Below, piece by piece: positions 1 to 6,106 of a stretch of 6,254 nt of DNA. The position numbers and the translations under genes are program-made. Under the pieces are notes generated by a model, which was not told where the DNA came from, ran no database searches, and worked only from the letters and a program-made list of their open reading frames with translations. The first letter of the stretch is position 1, and every line of letters starts with the position of its first letter. The stretch comes from Candidatus Paenalcaligenes intestinipullorum (GTDB lineage Bacteria; Pseudomonadota; Gammaproteobacteria; Burkholderiales; Burkholderiaceae_B): positions 1 through 6,254 of the forward strand of contig DWUQ01000132.1 in the NCBI GenBank assembly GCA_019120675.1, written 5' to 3'.

Positions 1-317
1 TGACCTTCGGGGATCAGTTCGCGCATGCGTTGGCCTAAGGGCATCATCACAAAGCGTGGCGACATGGAGCCGACGGCATAACCAATGACGGCACCAATGC
101 CCCCAAAGGTGGCGGCTTCAGCAGGTGAAAATAAAATCCACGCACCCAGCGAAGACGCCAATAGAGTAAGAATGGTGGCGGTGGCGCTTTGGCTATTTCG
201 TGCAATCACATAGTCCTCCAAACTATCTTGCGCACGGCGGGCATACCACACCCCAGCAATCGCAAAGATAGCCGTAAAGGAAAACAGCCAAATTAACGTA
301 GCGGTGGAATCAAGCAC
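1..317 (-). CDS. Sodium:solute symporter (SSS family), N-terminal part; probable thiamine or thiamine-precursor importer
   Basis: This is the first 105 codons of an inner-membrane sodium-coupled symporter; the rest lies beyond the left edge. The chosen start is GTG at 317-315, preceded by GGAG with an 8-base gap; the same frame meets a TGA a short way upstream and has no ATG before it. The protein begins with a hydrophobic helix (about residues 8-26), then SLEDYVIARNS (residues 32-42), matching the loop after the first helix in SSS proteins, then a second hydrophobic stretch with LGAWILFSPAEAATFGG (57-73) and a third around 74-85, ending in MMPLGQRMRELIPEG. These are seen features and fit the SSS family well. 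The substrate is inferred only from the TPP riboswitch in its leader: thiamine, hydroxymethylpyrimidine or the thiazole moiety are the likely cargoes. From memory, comparative studies of the TPP regulon described a sodium symporter called ThiV; I cannot confirm this is that gene, so no symbol is given. Confidence 0.85.
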   Translation of the reverse strand, partial: MLDSTATLIWLFSFTAIFAIAGVWYARRAQDSLEDYVIARNSQSATATILTLLASSLGAWILFSPAEAATFGGIGAVIGYAVGSMSPRFVMMPLGQRMRELIPEG

Positions 318-326
318 AGAAACAAC

Positions 327-372
327 TCCATTGACAACAATGAATCAGCACAGGTGTAGAGGCGTCAATGGA
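327..372 (-). promoter_or_regulatory. Ribosome-binding-site sequestering hairpin of the symporter leader (riboswitch expression platform)
   Basis: On the minus strand TCCATTGAC (372-364) is perfectly complementary to GTCAATGGA (335-327), whose end overlaps the GGAG ribosome binding site of the symporter. A second, overlapping option is ACTCCA (379-374) against TGGAGT (330-325), which covers the whole site. Both arms lie between the TPP aptamer and the GTG start. No T-run follows the hairpin, so translational control is favoured over an intrinsic terminator. The pairings are seen; the regulatory role is inferred. Confidence 0.6.
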
Positions 373-384
373 TTGGAGTGGGAT

Positions 385-470
385 TTCCTTCCCTGCGCCA
401 GCATTACCTGGTTCAGGTTCAAAGGGTCACGCGAAAAAGCGTTTCTCAGCTGCATAAGCACCCCTAGGAA
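385..470 (-). promoter_or_regulatory. TPP riboswitch (THI element) upstream of the symporter
   Basis: Read on the minus strand, the element has all the conserved blocks of the TPP aptamer in order: closing helix P1 TTCCT/AGGAA (470-466 with 389-385), GGGGTGC (464-458), CTGAGA (449-444), ACCC (427-424), ACCTGA (418-413), a CCAG/CTGG hairpin with a six-base loop (411-408 with 401-398), and GCGCAGGGA (398-390). It is close to the family consensus. One extra feature is a small stem ACGC/GCGT (442-439 with 432-429) inserted between CTGAGA and ACCC, where many members have only a few bases. It controls the symporter gene that starts 68 bases downstream. Binding TPP is expected to reduce its expression, as in known members. 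Confidence 0.95.
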
Positions 471-480
471 CTATGGTCTT

Positions 481-510
481 AGAATAGGTTAGAGCTCTCC
501 TTAAAGTCAA
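481..510 (-). promoter_or_regulatory. Predicted sigma-70 type promoter for the symporter transcript
   Basis: On the minus strand TTGACT (510-505) and TATTCT (486-481) are separated by 18 bases. The expected RNA start, about 474, falls just before the first base of P1 of the riboswitch at 470, which is what a leader riboswitch needs. The motif match and placement are seen; promoter activity is inferred. Confidence 0.6.
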
Positions 511-558
511 TGAAAGACTAAGTAACCGCAGCAGGACTCAGAAAACCTGTAGGCAATA

Positions 559-567
559 TGCTATTCT
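559..567 (+). promoter_or_regulatory. Predicted extended -10 promoter for the SDR/monooxygenase transcript
   Basis: TGCTATTCT is an extended -10 element (TG, one base, then TATTCT at 562-567). The predicted RNA start, about 573-575, coincides with the start of P1 of the plus-strand riboswitch at 575. I see no good -35 hexamer at the usual distance (around 539-544), so the extended -10 would have to carry recognition. The symporter promoter on the other strand is about 50 bases away, making this a compact divergent control region. Confidence 0.45.
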
Positions 568-574
568 GTAGCGT

Positions 575-663
575 TATGACACGGGGTGTATCCGCACGCG
601 CGGCATACTGAGAACACACTCGTATTACCTGAACCACGATCATACTGGCGTAGGGATGTCATA
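575..663 (+). promoter_or_regulatory. Second TPP riboswitch (THI element), upstream of the SDR/monooxygenase pair
   Basis: The plus strand carries a full TPP aptamer. P1 is a perfect 7-base helix, TATGACA (575-581) with TGTCATA (657-663). P2 is GGGTGT (584-589) with ACACTC (616-621), including one G-U pair. P3 is built on CCGC (592-595) with GCGG (600-603), extended by A-T pairs around one bulged C. The conserved blocks CTGAGA (608-613), ACCTGA (627-632) and GCGTAGGGA (648-656) are all present in the right order and spacing. The stretch CGTATTACCTGA also resembles the E. coli thiM aptamer. The weak point is the P4/P5 arm: CCA (634-636) and TGG (646-648) enclose a nine-base loop unlike the usual six-base one. 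The helices differ in sequence from those of the minus-strand element, so this is an independent aptamer and not a reverse-strand echo. Confidence 0.88.
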
Positions 664-667
664 CCGT

Positions 668-717
668 TGCTCCAGTGAGTGCAGTGCGTGTGAGCTCCCA
701 TGCTATTTACTGGAGTA
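668..717 (+). promoter_or_regulatory. Ribosome-binding-site sequestering hairpin of the SDR leader (riboswitch expression platform)
   Basis: CTCCAGT (670-676), just after the aptamer, is perfectly complementary to ACTGGAG (709-715), which contains the GGAG ribosome binding site of the SDR gene. Flanking bases extend the helix with A-T and G-U pairs to about 668-680 against 705-717. A second CTCC at 695-698 could pair with the same GGAG. No T-run follows, so this looks like a translational switch. The complementarity is seen; the switching is inferred. Confidence 0.6.
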
Positions 718-722
718 TTCAC

Positions 723-1502
723 ATGTCTGTCTCGACGGCTTTGCCACTTTCCGAACAGGTCGTATTAGTAACGGGCGGGGCCCGTGGGTTGGGCGCAGCG
801 ATTTCTCGTGCGTTTTTAAATCAAGGCGCTCGTGTGGTGATCAACTACCACCGTAGCGAAGCGGCTGCTCAGGCTTTGGTCAATGAGTTTCCCAAGCAAG
901 GCTTAGCACTCCAGGGCGATGTGACCAATCGCGAGCAAATCAATGCCTTGGTTGAGCAGGCAGCCACGCATTTTGGTACGCCCATCACCACCGTCATCAA
1001 TAACGCCTTGCCTGAATTTGCCTTTAACGGCGACGCGCGTCCGCAAGCCGATCACATCCAATGGGCCGAGTTGCACCAACAGCTTGAAGGCATCGTGGGA
1101 GGCGCACTCAACACCATTCAAGCGTGCCTACCCGGTATGGAGCAGGCTGGGTTCGGTCGTGTGGTCAATATCGGCACCAATTTATTTCAATTCCCCGTGG
1201 TGCCTTACCACGACTACACCGCTGCGAAGGCGGCTTTATTGTCGTTGACCCGCACCTTTGCCAACGACTTAGGGCCAAAAGGGGTCACTGTTAATATGAT
1301 TTCGGGTGGGCTATTGCGCACCACCGATGCGTCCGCCTCCACCCCTGATGAGGTGTTTGACATGATTGCAGCGTCCACGCCTTTGCGTTCTGTCACCACC
1401 CCCGAAGAGTTTGCGGACACGGCGTTATTTTTTGCCTCGCCTTGGGCGCGTGCAGTAACCGGACAAAACTTGGTTGTAGACGGTGGATTGGTGAAAAACT
1501 AA
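723..1502 (+). CDS. Short-chain dehydrogenase/reductase (SDR), TPP-riboswitch controlled, with an atypical active site
   Basis: A 259-residue cytoplasmic NAD(P)-dependent oxidoreductase of classical SDR length. The ATG at 723 is chosen because GGAG lies 7 bases upstream; an in-frame ATG at 675 would add 16 residues without family character and overlaps the leader hairpin. Seen motifs: cofactor-binding TGGARGLG (residues 17-24), NYHRS (41-45, its arginine suggesting NADPH), GDV (65-67), NNAL (93-96, where NNAG is usual), and catalytic YTAAK with Tyr165 and Lys169. The residue 13 before the tyrosine, normally Ser, is Thr152, and no Asn is evident at the fourth catalytic position near residues 123-126. 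The C-terminal GQNLVVDGG (about 246-254) is typical. Homology tools would probably label it 3-oxoacyl-ACP reductase (FabG-like), but there is no fatty-acid gene nearby and the riboswitch argues for thiamine-related chemistry. I recall, unverified, an SDR called oarX listed in TPP regulons. It is coupled to the following monooxygenase gene. Substrate unknown. Confidence 0.92.
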   Translation: MSVSTALPLSEQVVLVTGGARGLGAAISRAFLNQGARVVINYHRSEAAAQALVNEFPKQGLALQGDVTNREQINALVEQAATHFGTPITTVINNALPEFAFNGDARPQADHIQWAELHQQLEGIVGGALNTIQACLPGMEQAGFGRVVNIGTNLFQFPVVPYHDYTAAKAALLSLTRTFANDLGPKGVTVNMISGGLLRTTDASASTPDEVFDMIAASTPLRSVTTPEEFADTALFFASPWARAVTGQNLVVDGGLVKN

Positions 1503-2794
1503 TGCGACAGATGCACATTAACCTGTTTATTTATGGTTGCGGGCATCACCGTGCGGCGTGGCGTCATCCCCAGTCGGGTATTGAGCGCATGGGGGATATC
1601 CGCTTTTTTCAGAATTTGGCGCAAATTGCCGAACGGGGCAAACTGGATGCGGTGTTTTTTGCCGATGGCCAATCCGCGGATAATGTTTCTGATGGGCCAC
1701 GCTGGTTTTTGGAGCCCCTAACGATGCTGTCGGCCTTGGCGGTAGCCACCGAGAAAATTGGCTTAATTAGCACCGTTTCCAGCACGTTTTTCACCCCGTT
1801 TCATGCGGCACGCATGTTGGCCTCGTTGGATCATATCTCCAATGGCCGCATGGGTTGGAATGTAGTGACCTCCATGTATGACGTGGAAGCGCGCAATCAC
1901 AATTATGAAAGCATGCCGGATCACGCCTGGCGCTACAAACGTGCCGAAGAGTTCATCGATGTGGCCAAGCGCTTGTGGGATTCTTGGCCGGATGAGGCGG
2001 TAAAAATTGATCGCCAAGGTGACTACGCCGATGTGAGTTTGGTGCAACCGATTAATCATCATGGCGAGCATTTCTTAGTCGATGGGCCATTAACCGTGCC
2101 GCGTTCGCCTCAGGGGCATCCGGTGCTCTTTCAAGCGGGTGCATCCGAACAGGGGCGTACAGTCGCCGCCCAGTCGGCGGAGGCGATTTATGCGGTGGCC
2201 TATGACTTACCCGCGGCCCAAGCCTACTACCGTGACATCAAGCGTCGCGTCAAAGAAGCTGGCCGGACCGTGGATGTGCCCATTATGCCGGGTTTGGTCA
2301 CCTATGTGGGCTCCACTAAAGCCGAGGCGTTAGCCAAGCAGCGCGAGCTGGACGAGCTGCTGCCCGCTGAAACCTCACTGCGCCAATTAGGGCAGTTTAT
2401 CTACCAAGACTGCATGGATTGGGAGCTGGATGCCCCGGTGCCCCCTTTGCCACCTCTTGAAGGTTTTCCAGGACCAAAAGGGCGTTACGGCACCATTTTG
2501 CGTATCATCGAAAAAGAAAACCCCACCGTCCGTCAGTTGTTAGGGCGCTTAGCCGCTGGAGGCGGGCATTGCACCATGGTGGGCACGCCCGAGGAAATCG
2601 CCGATGAAATGGAACACTGGTTCCGCAACGAAGGCGCGGATGGCTTTAATTTAATGCCACCCGCCTTACCGGAAAGCATTGAAGACTTTGTGGATCACGT
2701 GGTGCCGGTTTTGCAAAAGCGAGGTTTGTTCCGTAAGGAATACGAGGGCAGTACTTTGAGAGAGCATTTGGGTTTGGAGCGACCTAAGGCTTAA
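1502..2794 (+). CDS. FMN-dependent monooxygenase of the NtaA/SnaA/DszA group (luciferase-like superfamily)
   Basis: A 430-residue cytoplasmic flavin monooxygenase, close to the usual length of about 440 for this group. The ATG at 1502 overlaps the SDR stop by one base (TAATG), which points to translational coupling; an in-frame ATG at 1511 is a possible alternative, and the frame is also open upstream to 1442 inside the SDR. Seen hallmarks: GCGHHRAAWRHP (12-23), LDAVFFADG (48-56), LDHISNGRMGWNVVTS (109-124), PVLFQAGASEQGR (about 206-218) and GTPEEIADEMEHWF (361-374) followed by ADGFNL. Relatives use FMNH2 and oxygen to attack C-N, C-S or ring bonds, for example in nitrilotriacetate or dibenzothiophene sulfone breakdown; the wider superfamily includes RutA, which opens the uracil ring. 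They depend on a separate flavin reductase, and none is visible here. The group and fold are secure; the substrate is unknown. Sharing a TPP riboswitch transcript suggests oxidation of a thiamine-related pyrimidine or thiazole compound. Confidence 0.93.
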   Translation: MRQMHINLFIYGCGHHRAAWRHPQSGIERMGDIRFFQNLAQIAERGKLDAVFFADGQSADNVSDGPRWFLEPLTMLSALAVATEKIGLISTVSSTFFTPFHAARMLASLDHISNGRMGWNVVTSMYDVEARNHNYESMPDHAWRYKRAEEFIDVAKRLWDSWPDEAVKIDRQGDYADVSLVQPINHHGEHFLVDGPLTVPRSPQGHPVLFQAGASEQGRTVAAQSAEAIYAVAYDLPAAQAYYRDIKRRVKEAGRTVDVPIMPGLVTYVGSTKAEALAKQRELDELLPAETSLRQLGQFIYQDCMDWELDAPVPPLPPLEGFPGPKGRYGTILRIIEKENPTVRQLLGRLAAGGGHCTMVGTPEEIADEMEHWFRNEGADGFNLMPPALPESIEDFVDHVVPVLQKRGLFRKEYEGSTLREHLGLERPKA

Positions 2795-2808
2795 TCACAC
2801 TTCGCGGG

Positions 2809-2863
2809 GAGGGGGTAACCAGCTTCAAGTAACGAGTAATTACTCTGCTTAGGTTGCCCTCTC
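2809..2863. terminator. Imperfect hairpin at the convergent gene ends (possible transcription end structure)
   Basis: GAGGGGGTAACC (2809-2820) pairs with GGTTGCCCTCTC (2852-2863) over 12 positions, two of them G-U in plus-strand RNA, with AGC/GCT (2821-2823 with 2847-2849) stacking inside after two bulged bases. The loop holds the perfect palindrome GAGTAATTACTC (2834-2845). The stem overlaps the last codons of sbcC. It is more stable in plus-strand RNA, so it may protect or end the monooxygenase transcript. No T-run follows on either strand, so it is not a classic intrinsic terminator. Confidence 0.35.
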
Positions 2864-5800
2864 TGTTAGCGCGCTGCAACCCGGCCCGTTTAAAAGGCTG
2901 CGCCCGCCAGTCGTCGGTTCGACTTTCAACTGCACACCAATACGCTCTTTAAGCGCACCCACATGAGAAATAATACCGATTAGCTTGCCGGATTGTTGCA
3001 AGGTGCTCAGTGTATCCAGTGCGACTTCCAGGGCTTCCTCATCCAGTGTCCCAAAGCCCTCATCTAAAAATAATGAATCCACACGGATGCGGTCGCTGTG
3101 TAGGGTGGATAAGCCTAGGGCTAAGGCCAGGCTGACGATAAAGCTTTCCCCACCGGATAGATTTTTCGTGGAACGCTGTTCGCCCCCTTGATAGCTGTCG
3201 ATGACCAACAGCTCTAGAGCGGCATCTGGATCACGCATCAGCAGGTAGCGGCTGTGCATTTTTTGTAAGTGCTGGTTGGCGTTTGCCACCATGCGTTCAA
3301 AAGTCAGCCCTTGAGCAAAGTTGCGGTATTTTTTGCCATCGGCGGAGCCAATGAGTTGATGCAGAGTGTTCCATGACGCCAAGGTTGTGCGTTGGGCTTC
3401 AATGCGTTGTGCATGTTGAGCGGCTTTTTCTCGTTGAGCGTGATCGCGGGCTAGGGCTTGTTCAATTTCCCAAGATTGTTTGTTGAGCGTTTCATACTGT
3501 TGTTGGGCAGCTTGGTGTGCAGTGTGGAGGCTAGCCTCGGTGTGGTTACTTAATGCGGGGAGGACGTCACGCTCTTGAGTAAGCTGGTCTTGTGTGGTTT
3601 GAGCGGACTGAAGCTGTGCGTCAAGATGTCGACATTGTTGATCATGTTGCTCGCATCGGGCATGCAGTTGCGCACGTTCGGTTGACGTCAATCGAGCGGC
3701 GAGAAAATCCGCTTCATCTTCGAACCCTAACGCTGGCAGCTGCTTTAAAAACACTGTCTCGGCATTGTGTGTCTCGTGTTGGCGTTGCTCTAACTGTGCC
3801 TGTAGAGCGTGAAGCTGCCCCGTTTTGCTTTCTAACGCACTTTGTAAGCGAGCGACCTGCTGCTGTGCGGCATCGACTACGTGCTGTTGAGCGCTACGTT
3901 CGGCTTCTAAGGCGGCTTCGAGGCTCGCCAAGCTGGCCTCACCCACTAAGCGCTGTCGTTCTTCGTGAAGACGCTGTTGGAAAGTGGTAATGGCTGCACG
4001 TTGACGGGTGGTGTCTTCGAGCTTTTGATTTAGCGTCTGGCGTTGTTCGGATAAATGTGTGTGCGACGCTTGCTGTTGAGCATGGTTTGCCATTGCATCC
4101 ATTAAGGCCACACAGGCACGATGGCGCTGTTGATTCAGCGTTACTCGCTCGGAGGCGGTCTGCAAACGAGCTTGTATCCATTGCACTACTTCCTCCGTGG
4201 GGAGAGAAGCATTCAGACTTGGCGACGTTTTGGTCAGCACATCTAGGGAGGGCGCTAAGCTTTGACGCAAGCTATTGATCTGCCGTCGAAGTTCGGCCTC
4301 TTGGCGTACGCAATAGTCTTGTGCGGTGCTCAAACGATCCAGCTCCCGTTGGGTCGTTTGCAGCTGCTCAAACGCAACGTGCCAAGCGCGTTCGGCTTGC
4401 TCGGCTTGGGTACGCAGTAGATCTTCAGAGGGCAGGGCTGCCTCGTTCGCATAAGGGTGCTCTAACGCGCCACACAATGGGCAGGGCTCGTTCGTAGCCA
4501 GTAAAGCACGCTGCTTTTCTAAGCTTGCAATACGCAGTGCCTGTTGATGCAATAGGCTGTGCGTACGCTTGGTTTCAGCCGCTTGATTCAACGCTTGTTG
4601 TTGATGGTCGAGCGTCTGCGTTAGTTGAGCACGGCGTTCTTTGTGAGTGGCGAGTGTTTGAAGGCTGTGTTGCAGCGCTGCTTCGGCGGTCTGCCAACGC
4701 TGAATGTTCTCTAAAGCCTCGTGCCATTGGGCGGCTTCTGCTTGAAAGTGTGTTTGGTACTCAGAAAGCTGCTCGGCTTGTTGAGCTAAAGGGGCTTCAG
4801 GCTCGAGTGGGAAAACACTCAACTCGACGTGTGCATTTAGAGTAGCGAGCCGTTCACGGGCTTGATGTTCCTGGCTCTGGCTTTGTGCAAGTTGCTGTTC
4901 GCACGACACGATGTGCGCGTTTAACTTAGCGATCTGTTGTTGCAATGTGCTGACAGGGGTTTGCGTATCCAGCTCGTGCAGATGCGCTTGGTGACTGCGG
5001 TATTCGGTTTCCAGCTCGCGTACGCGGTGCAACACTTTCTGACGCGTAGTGTGATCTTGGGTTTGTGCTTGTTGGGCTTGGCGCGTTTCTTGTAATGCAC
5101 GCTCGGCCTCGGACAACTGTTTGGGTAAGGTAGCGAGCTCTTGTTGCAGGGCGCCATACTGCGCCTGAAGCCGTTGTAATTCTTGCCGTTGTGCGCGCAA
5201 CGGGCCGTGCAGGGCGTCTAGCTCGAGCGCCGCCCTGGCACGTGTCAGCTGTTGGCGCATCGGCCGCAAAGCGTCGCTCGCCTCAGATAAACGCTGTTGC
5301 TCAGCCTGTAATTGCTGCAGAGTGTGCGCATTTTTATCCCAGCTTTTATGCCAATCAACCGCTTGTTGCAGGTGTTGACAGGTGGCCTGTTGTGCACGAA
5401 GTGCTTGCTGTAAGTCTTTCTGTTGGGCGCTCAGAGCAGCAATTTCCTCGGTGTTCAAAAACGCTAACCCCGCCACCTCAGCTTGCAGGACGTCCAGTTG
5501 ATGGGCCGCCTCGTTACGGAGCTGGTGCACACGTATGGAGATCTCGCTGTAAATGCGCGTGCCGGTGATTTGCTCTAATAAAGGCGAGCGTTCGTCCGCA
5601 GTCGCTTTTAAAAAGCTGGCAAATTCCCCTTGCGCCAACAAAACCGAACGCGTAAACCGCTCAAAGTCCATACCGGTTTGCGTTTCAATGAACTGCCGCA
5701 CCTCGTTTAGTTTGGTGTGCAGCACCGTGCCGCTTTTACGCTCGTAGACTTCGTGACGAATGTTTTGCAGGGCGCCATCAGGCTGGCGACGGGCGCGGTG

Positions 5801-6094
5801 TTGCGACCAATGCACACGGTACTCACCAGCCACGCAAGCGAACTCGACCTCGGCTGAGCATTCGCCGGTTTGGCGCGACATGATTTCATTTTCGCTTTTG
5901 CTCAAATTTTTTAAACGCGGCGTTTGCCCATATAAGGCTAAACAGATCGCGTCTAAAATTGTGCTTTTCCCCGCACCAGTGGGGCCGGTAATGGCAAAAA
6001 TGCCTTCACGCACAAACGCCTCGTCGGTGAAATCAATCTGCCACGAGCCCGCCAAGGAGTTTAAGTTTTGAAAACGTACTGAAAGTATGCGCAC
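2849..6094 (-). CDS. sbcC: SbcC, ATPase subunit of the SbcCD exonuclease (Rad50-like)
   Basis: A complete 1081-residue SMC-type protein (E. coli SbcC is about 1047) that, with the nuclease SbcD, cleaves DNA hairpins and processes blocked double-strand ends in the cytoplasm. Seen in order: an N-terminal ATPase lobe with Walker A GPTGAGKST (37-45); a long Gln/Ala/Leu/Glu-rich coiled coil from about 190; the zinc-hook CPLC (Cys538, Cys541) near its middle; the returning coiled coil to about 900; and a C-terminal lobe with signature LSGGES (979-984), Walker B LFLDE (Asp1011, Glu1012), D-loop TLDEE (1016-1020) and switch His1044. All key residues are intact. The start is GTG at 6094-6092, with AGGA six bases upstream and 12 bases after the sbcD stop, so the two genes form an operon transcribed leftward. 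The end converges with the monooxygenase gene after a 54-base gap. Shorter open frames on the opposite strand inside it are coding shadows. Confidence 0.98.
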   Translation of the reverse strand: MRILSVRFQNLNSLAGSWQIDFTDEAFVREGIFAITGPTGAGKSTILDAICLALYGQTPRLKNLSKSENEIMSRQTGECSAEVEFACVAGEYRVHWSQHRARRQPDGALQNIRHEVYERKSGTVLHTKLNEVRQFIETQTGMDFERFTRSVLLAQGEFASFLKATADERSPLLEQITGTRIYSEISIRVHQLRNEAAHQLDVLQAEVAGLAFLNTEEIAALSAQQKDLQQALRAQQATCQHLQQAVDWHKSWDKNAHTLQQLQAEQQRLSEASDALRPMRQQLTRARAALELDALHGPLRAQRQELQRLQAQYGALQQELATLPKQLSEAERALQETRQAQQAQTQDHTTRQKVLHRVRELETEYRSHQAHLHELDTQTPVSTLQQQIAKLNAHIVSCEQQLAQSQSQEHQARERLATLNAHVELSVFPLEPEAPLAQQAEQLSEYQTHFQAEAAQWHEALENIQRWQTAEAALQHSLQTLATHKERRAQLTQTLDHQQQALNQAAETKRTHSLLHQQALRIASLEKQRALLATNEPCPLCGALEHPYANEAALPSEDLLRTQAEQAERAWHVAFEQLQTTQRELDRLSTAQDYCVRQEAELRRQINSLRQSLAPSLDVLTKTSPSLNASLPTEEVVQWIQARLQTASERVTLNQQRHRACVALMDAMANHAQQQASHTHLSEQRQTLNQKLEDTTRQRAAITTFQQRLHEERQRLVGEASLASLEAALEAERSAQQHVVDAAQQQVARLQSALESKTGQLHALQAQLEQRQHETHNAETVFLKQLPALGFEDEADFLAARLTSTERAQLHARCEQHDQQCRHLDAQLQSAQTTQDQLTQERDVLPALSNHTEASLHTAHQAAQQQYETLNKQSWEIEQALARDHAQREKAAQHAQRIEAQRTTLASWNTLHQLIGSADGKKYRNFAQGLTFERMVANANQHLQKMHSRYLLMRDPDAALELLVIDSYQGGEQRSTKNLSGGESFIVSLALALGLSTLHSDRIRVDSLFLDEGFGTLDEEALEVALDTLSTLQQSGKLIGIISHVGALKERIGVQLKVEPTTGGRSLLNGPGCSALTERAT

Positions 6095-6106
6095 GGGGAA
6101 TCCTAA

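Noticed and set aside
304..492. Plus-strand open frame of 62 codons across the left part of the intergenic region
   Set aside because: It lies antisense to the symporter start and to the minus-strand TPP aptamer, whose conserved structure explains the sequence; the product looks random.
675..722. Upstream ATG giving a 275-residue SDR
   Set aside because: No good ribosome binding site, the extra residues are not SDR-like, and it falls within the leader hairpin; the ATG at 723 has GGAG at 7 bases.
664..722. Intrinsic terminator as the expression platform of the plus-strand riboswitch
   Set aside because: No GC-rich hairpin followed by a T-run; the strong complementarity to the ribosome binding site fits translational control better.
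656..856. Short plus-strand frame overlapping the second riboswitch end and the SDR start
   Set aside because: Out of frame with the SDR, with no recognisable protein features; a shadow of the leader and gene.
1442..1501. Upstream ATG giving a 450-residue monooxygenase
   Set aside because: The extra 20 residues are encoded by an alternative frame of the SDR end; the family N-terminus begins at the TAATG overlap at 1502.
723..1502. Calling the SDR fabG with a fatty-acid role
   Set aside because: The TPP riboswitch, monooxygenase partner and altered active site argue against it; the similarity is at family level only.
3592..3990. 132-codon open frame antisense to sbcC
   Set aside because: It lies opposite the coiled-coil coding region, where biased codons leave long open frames; no motif is seen.
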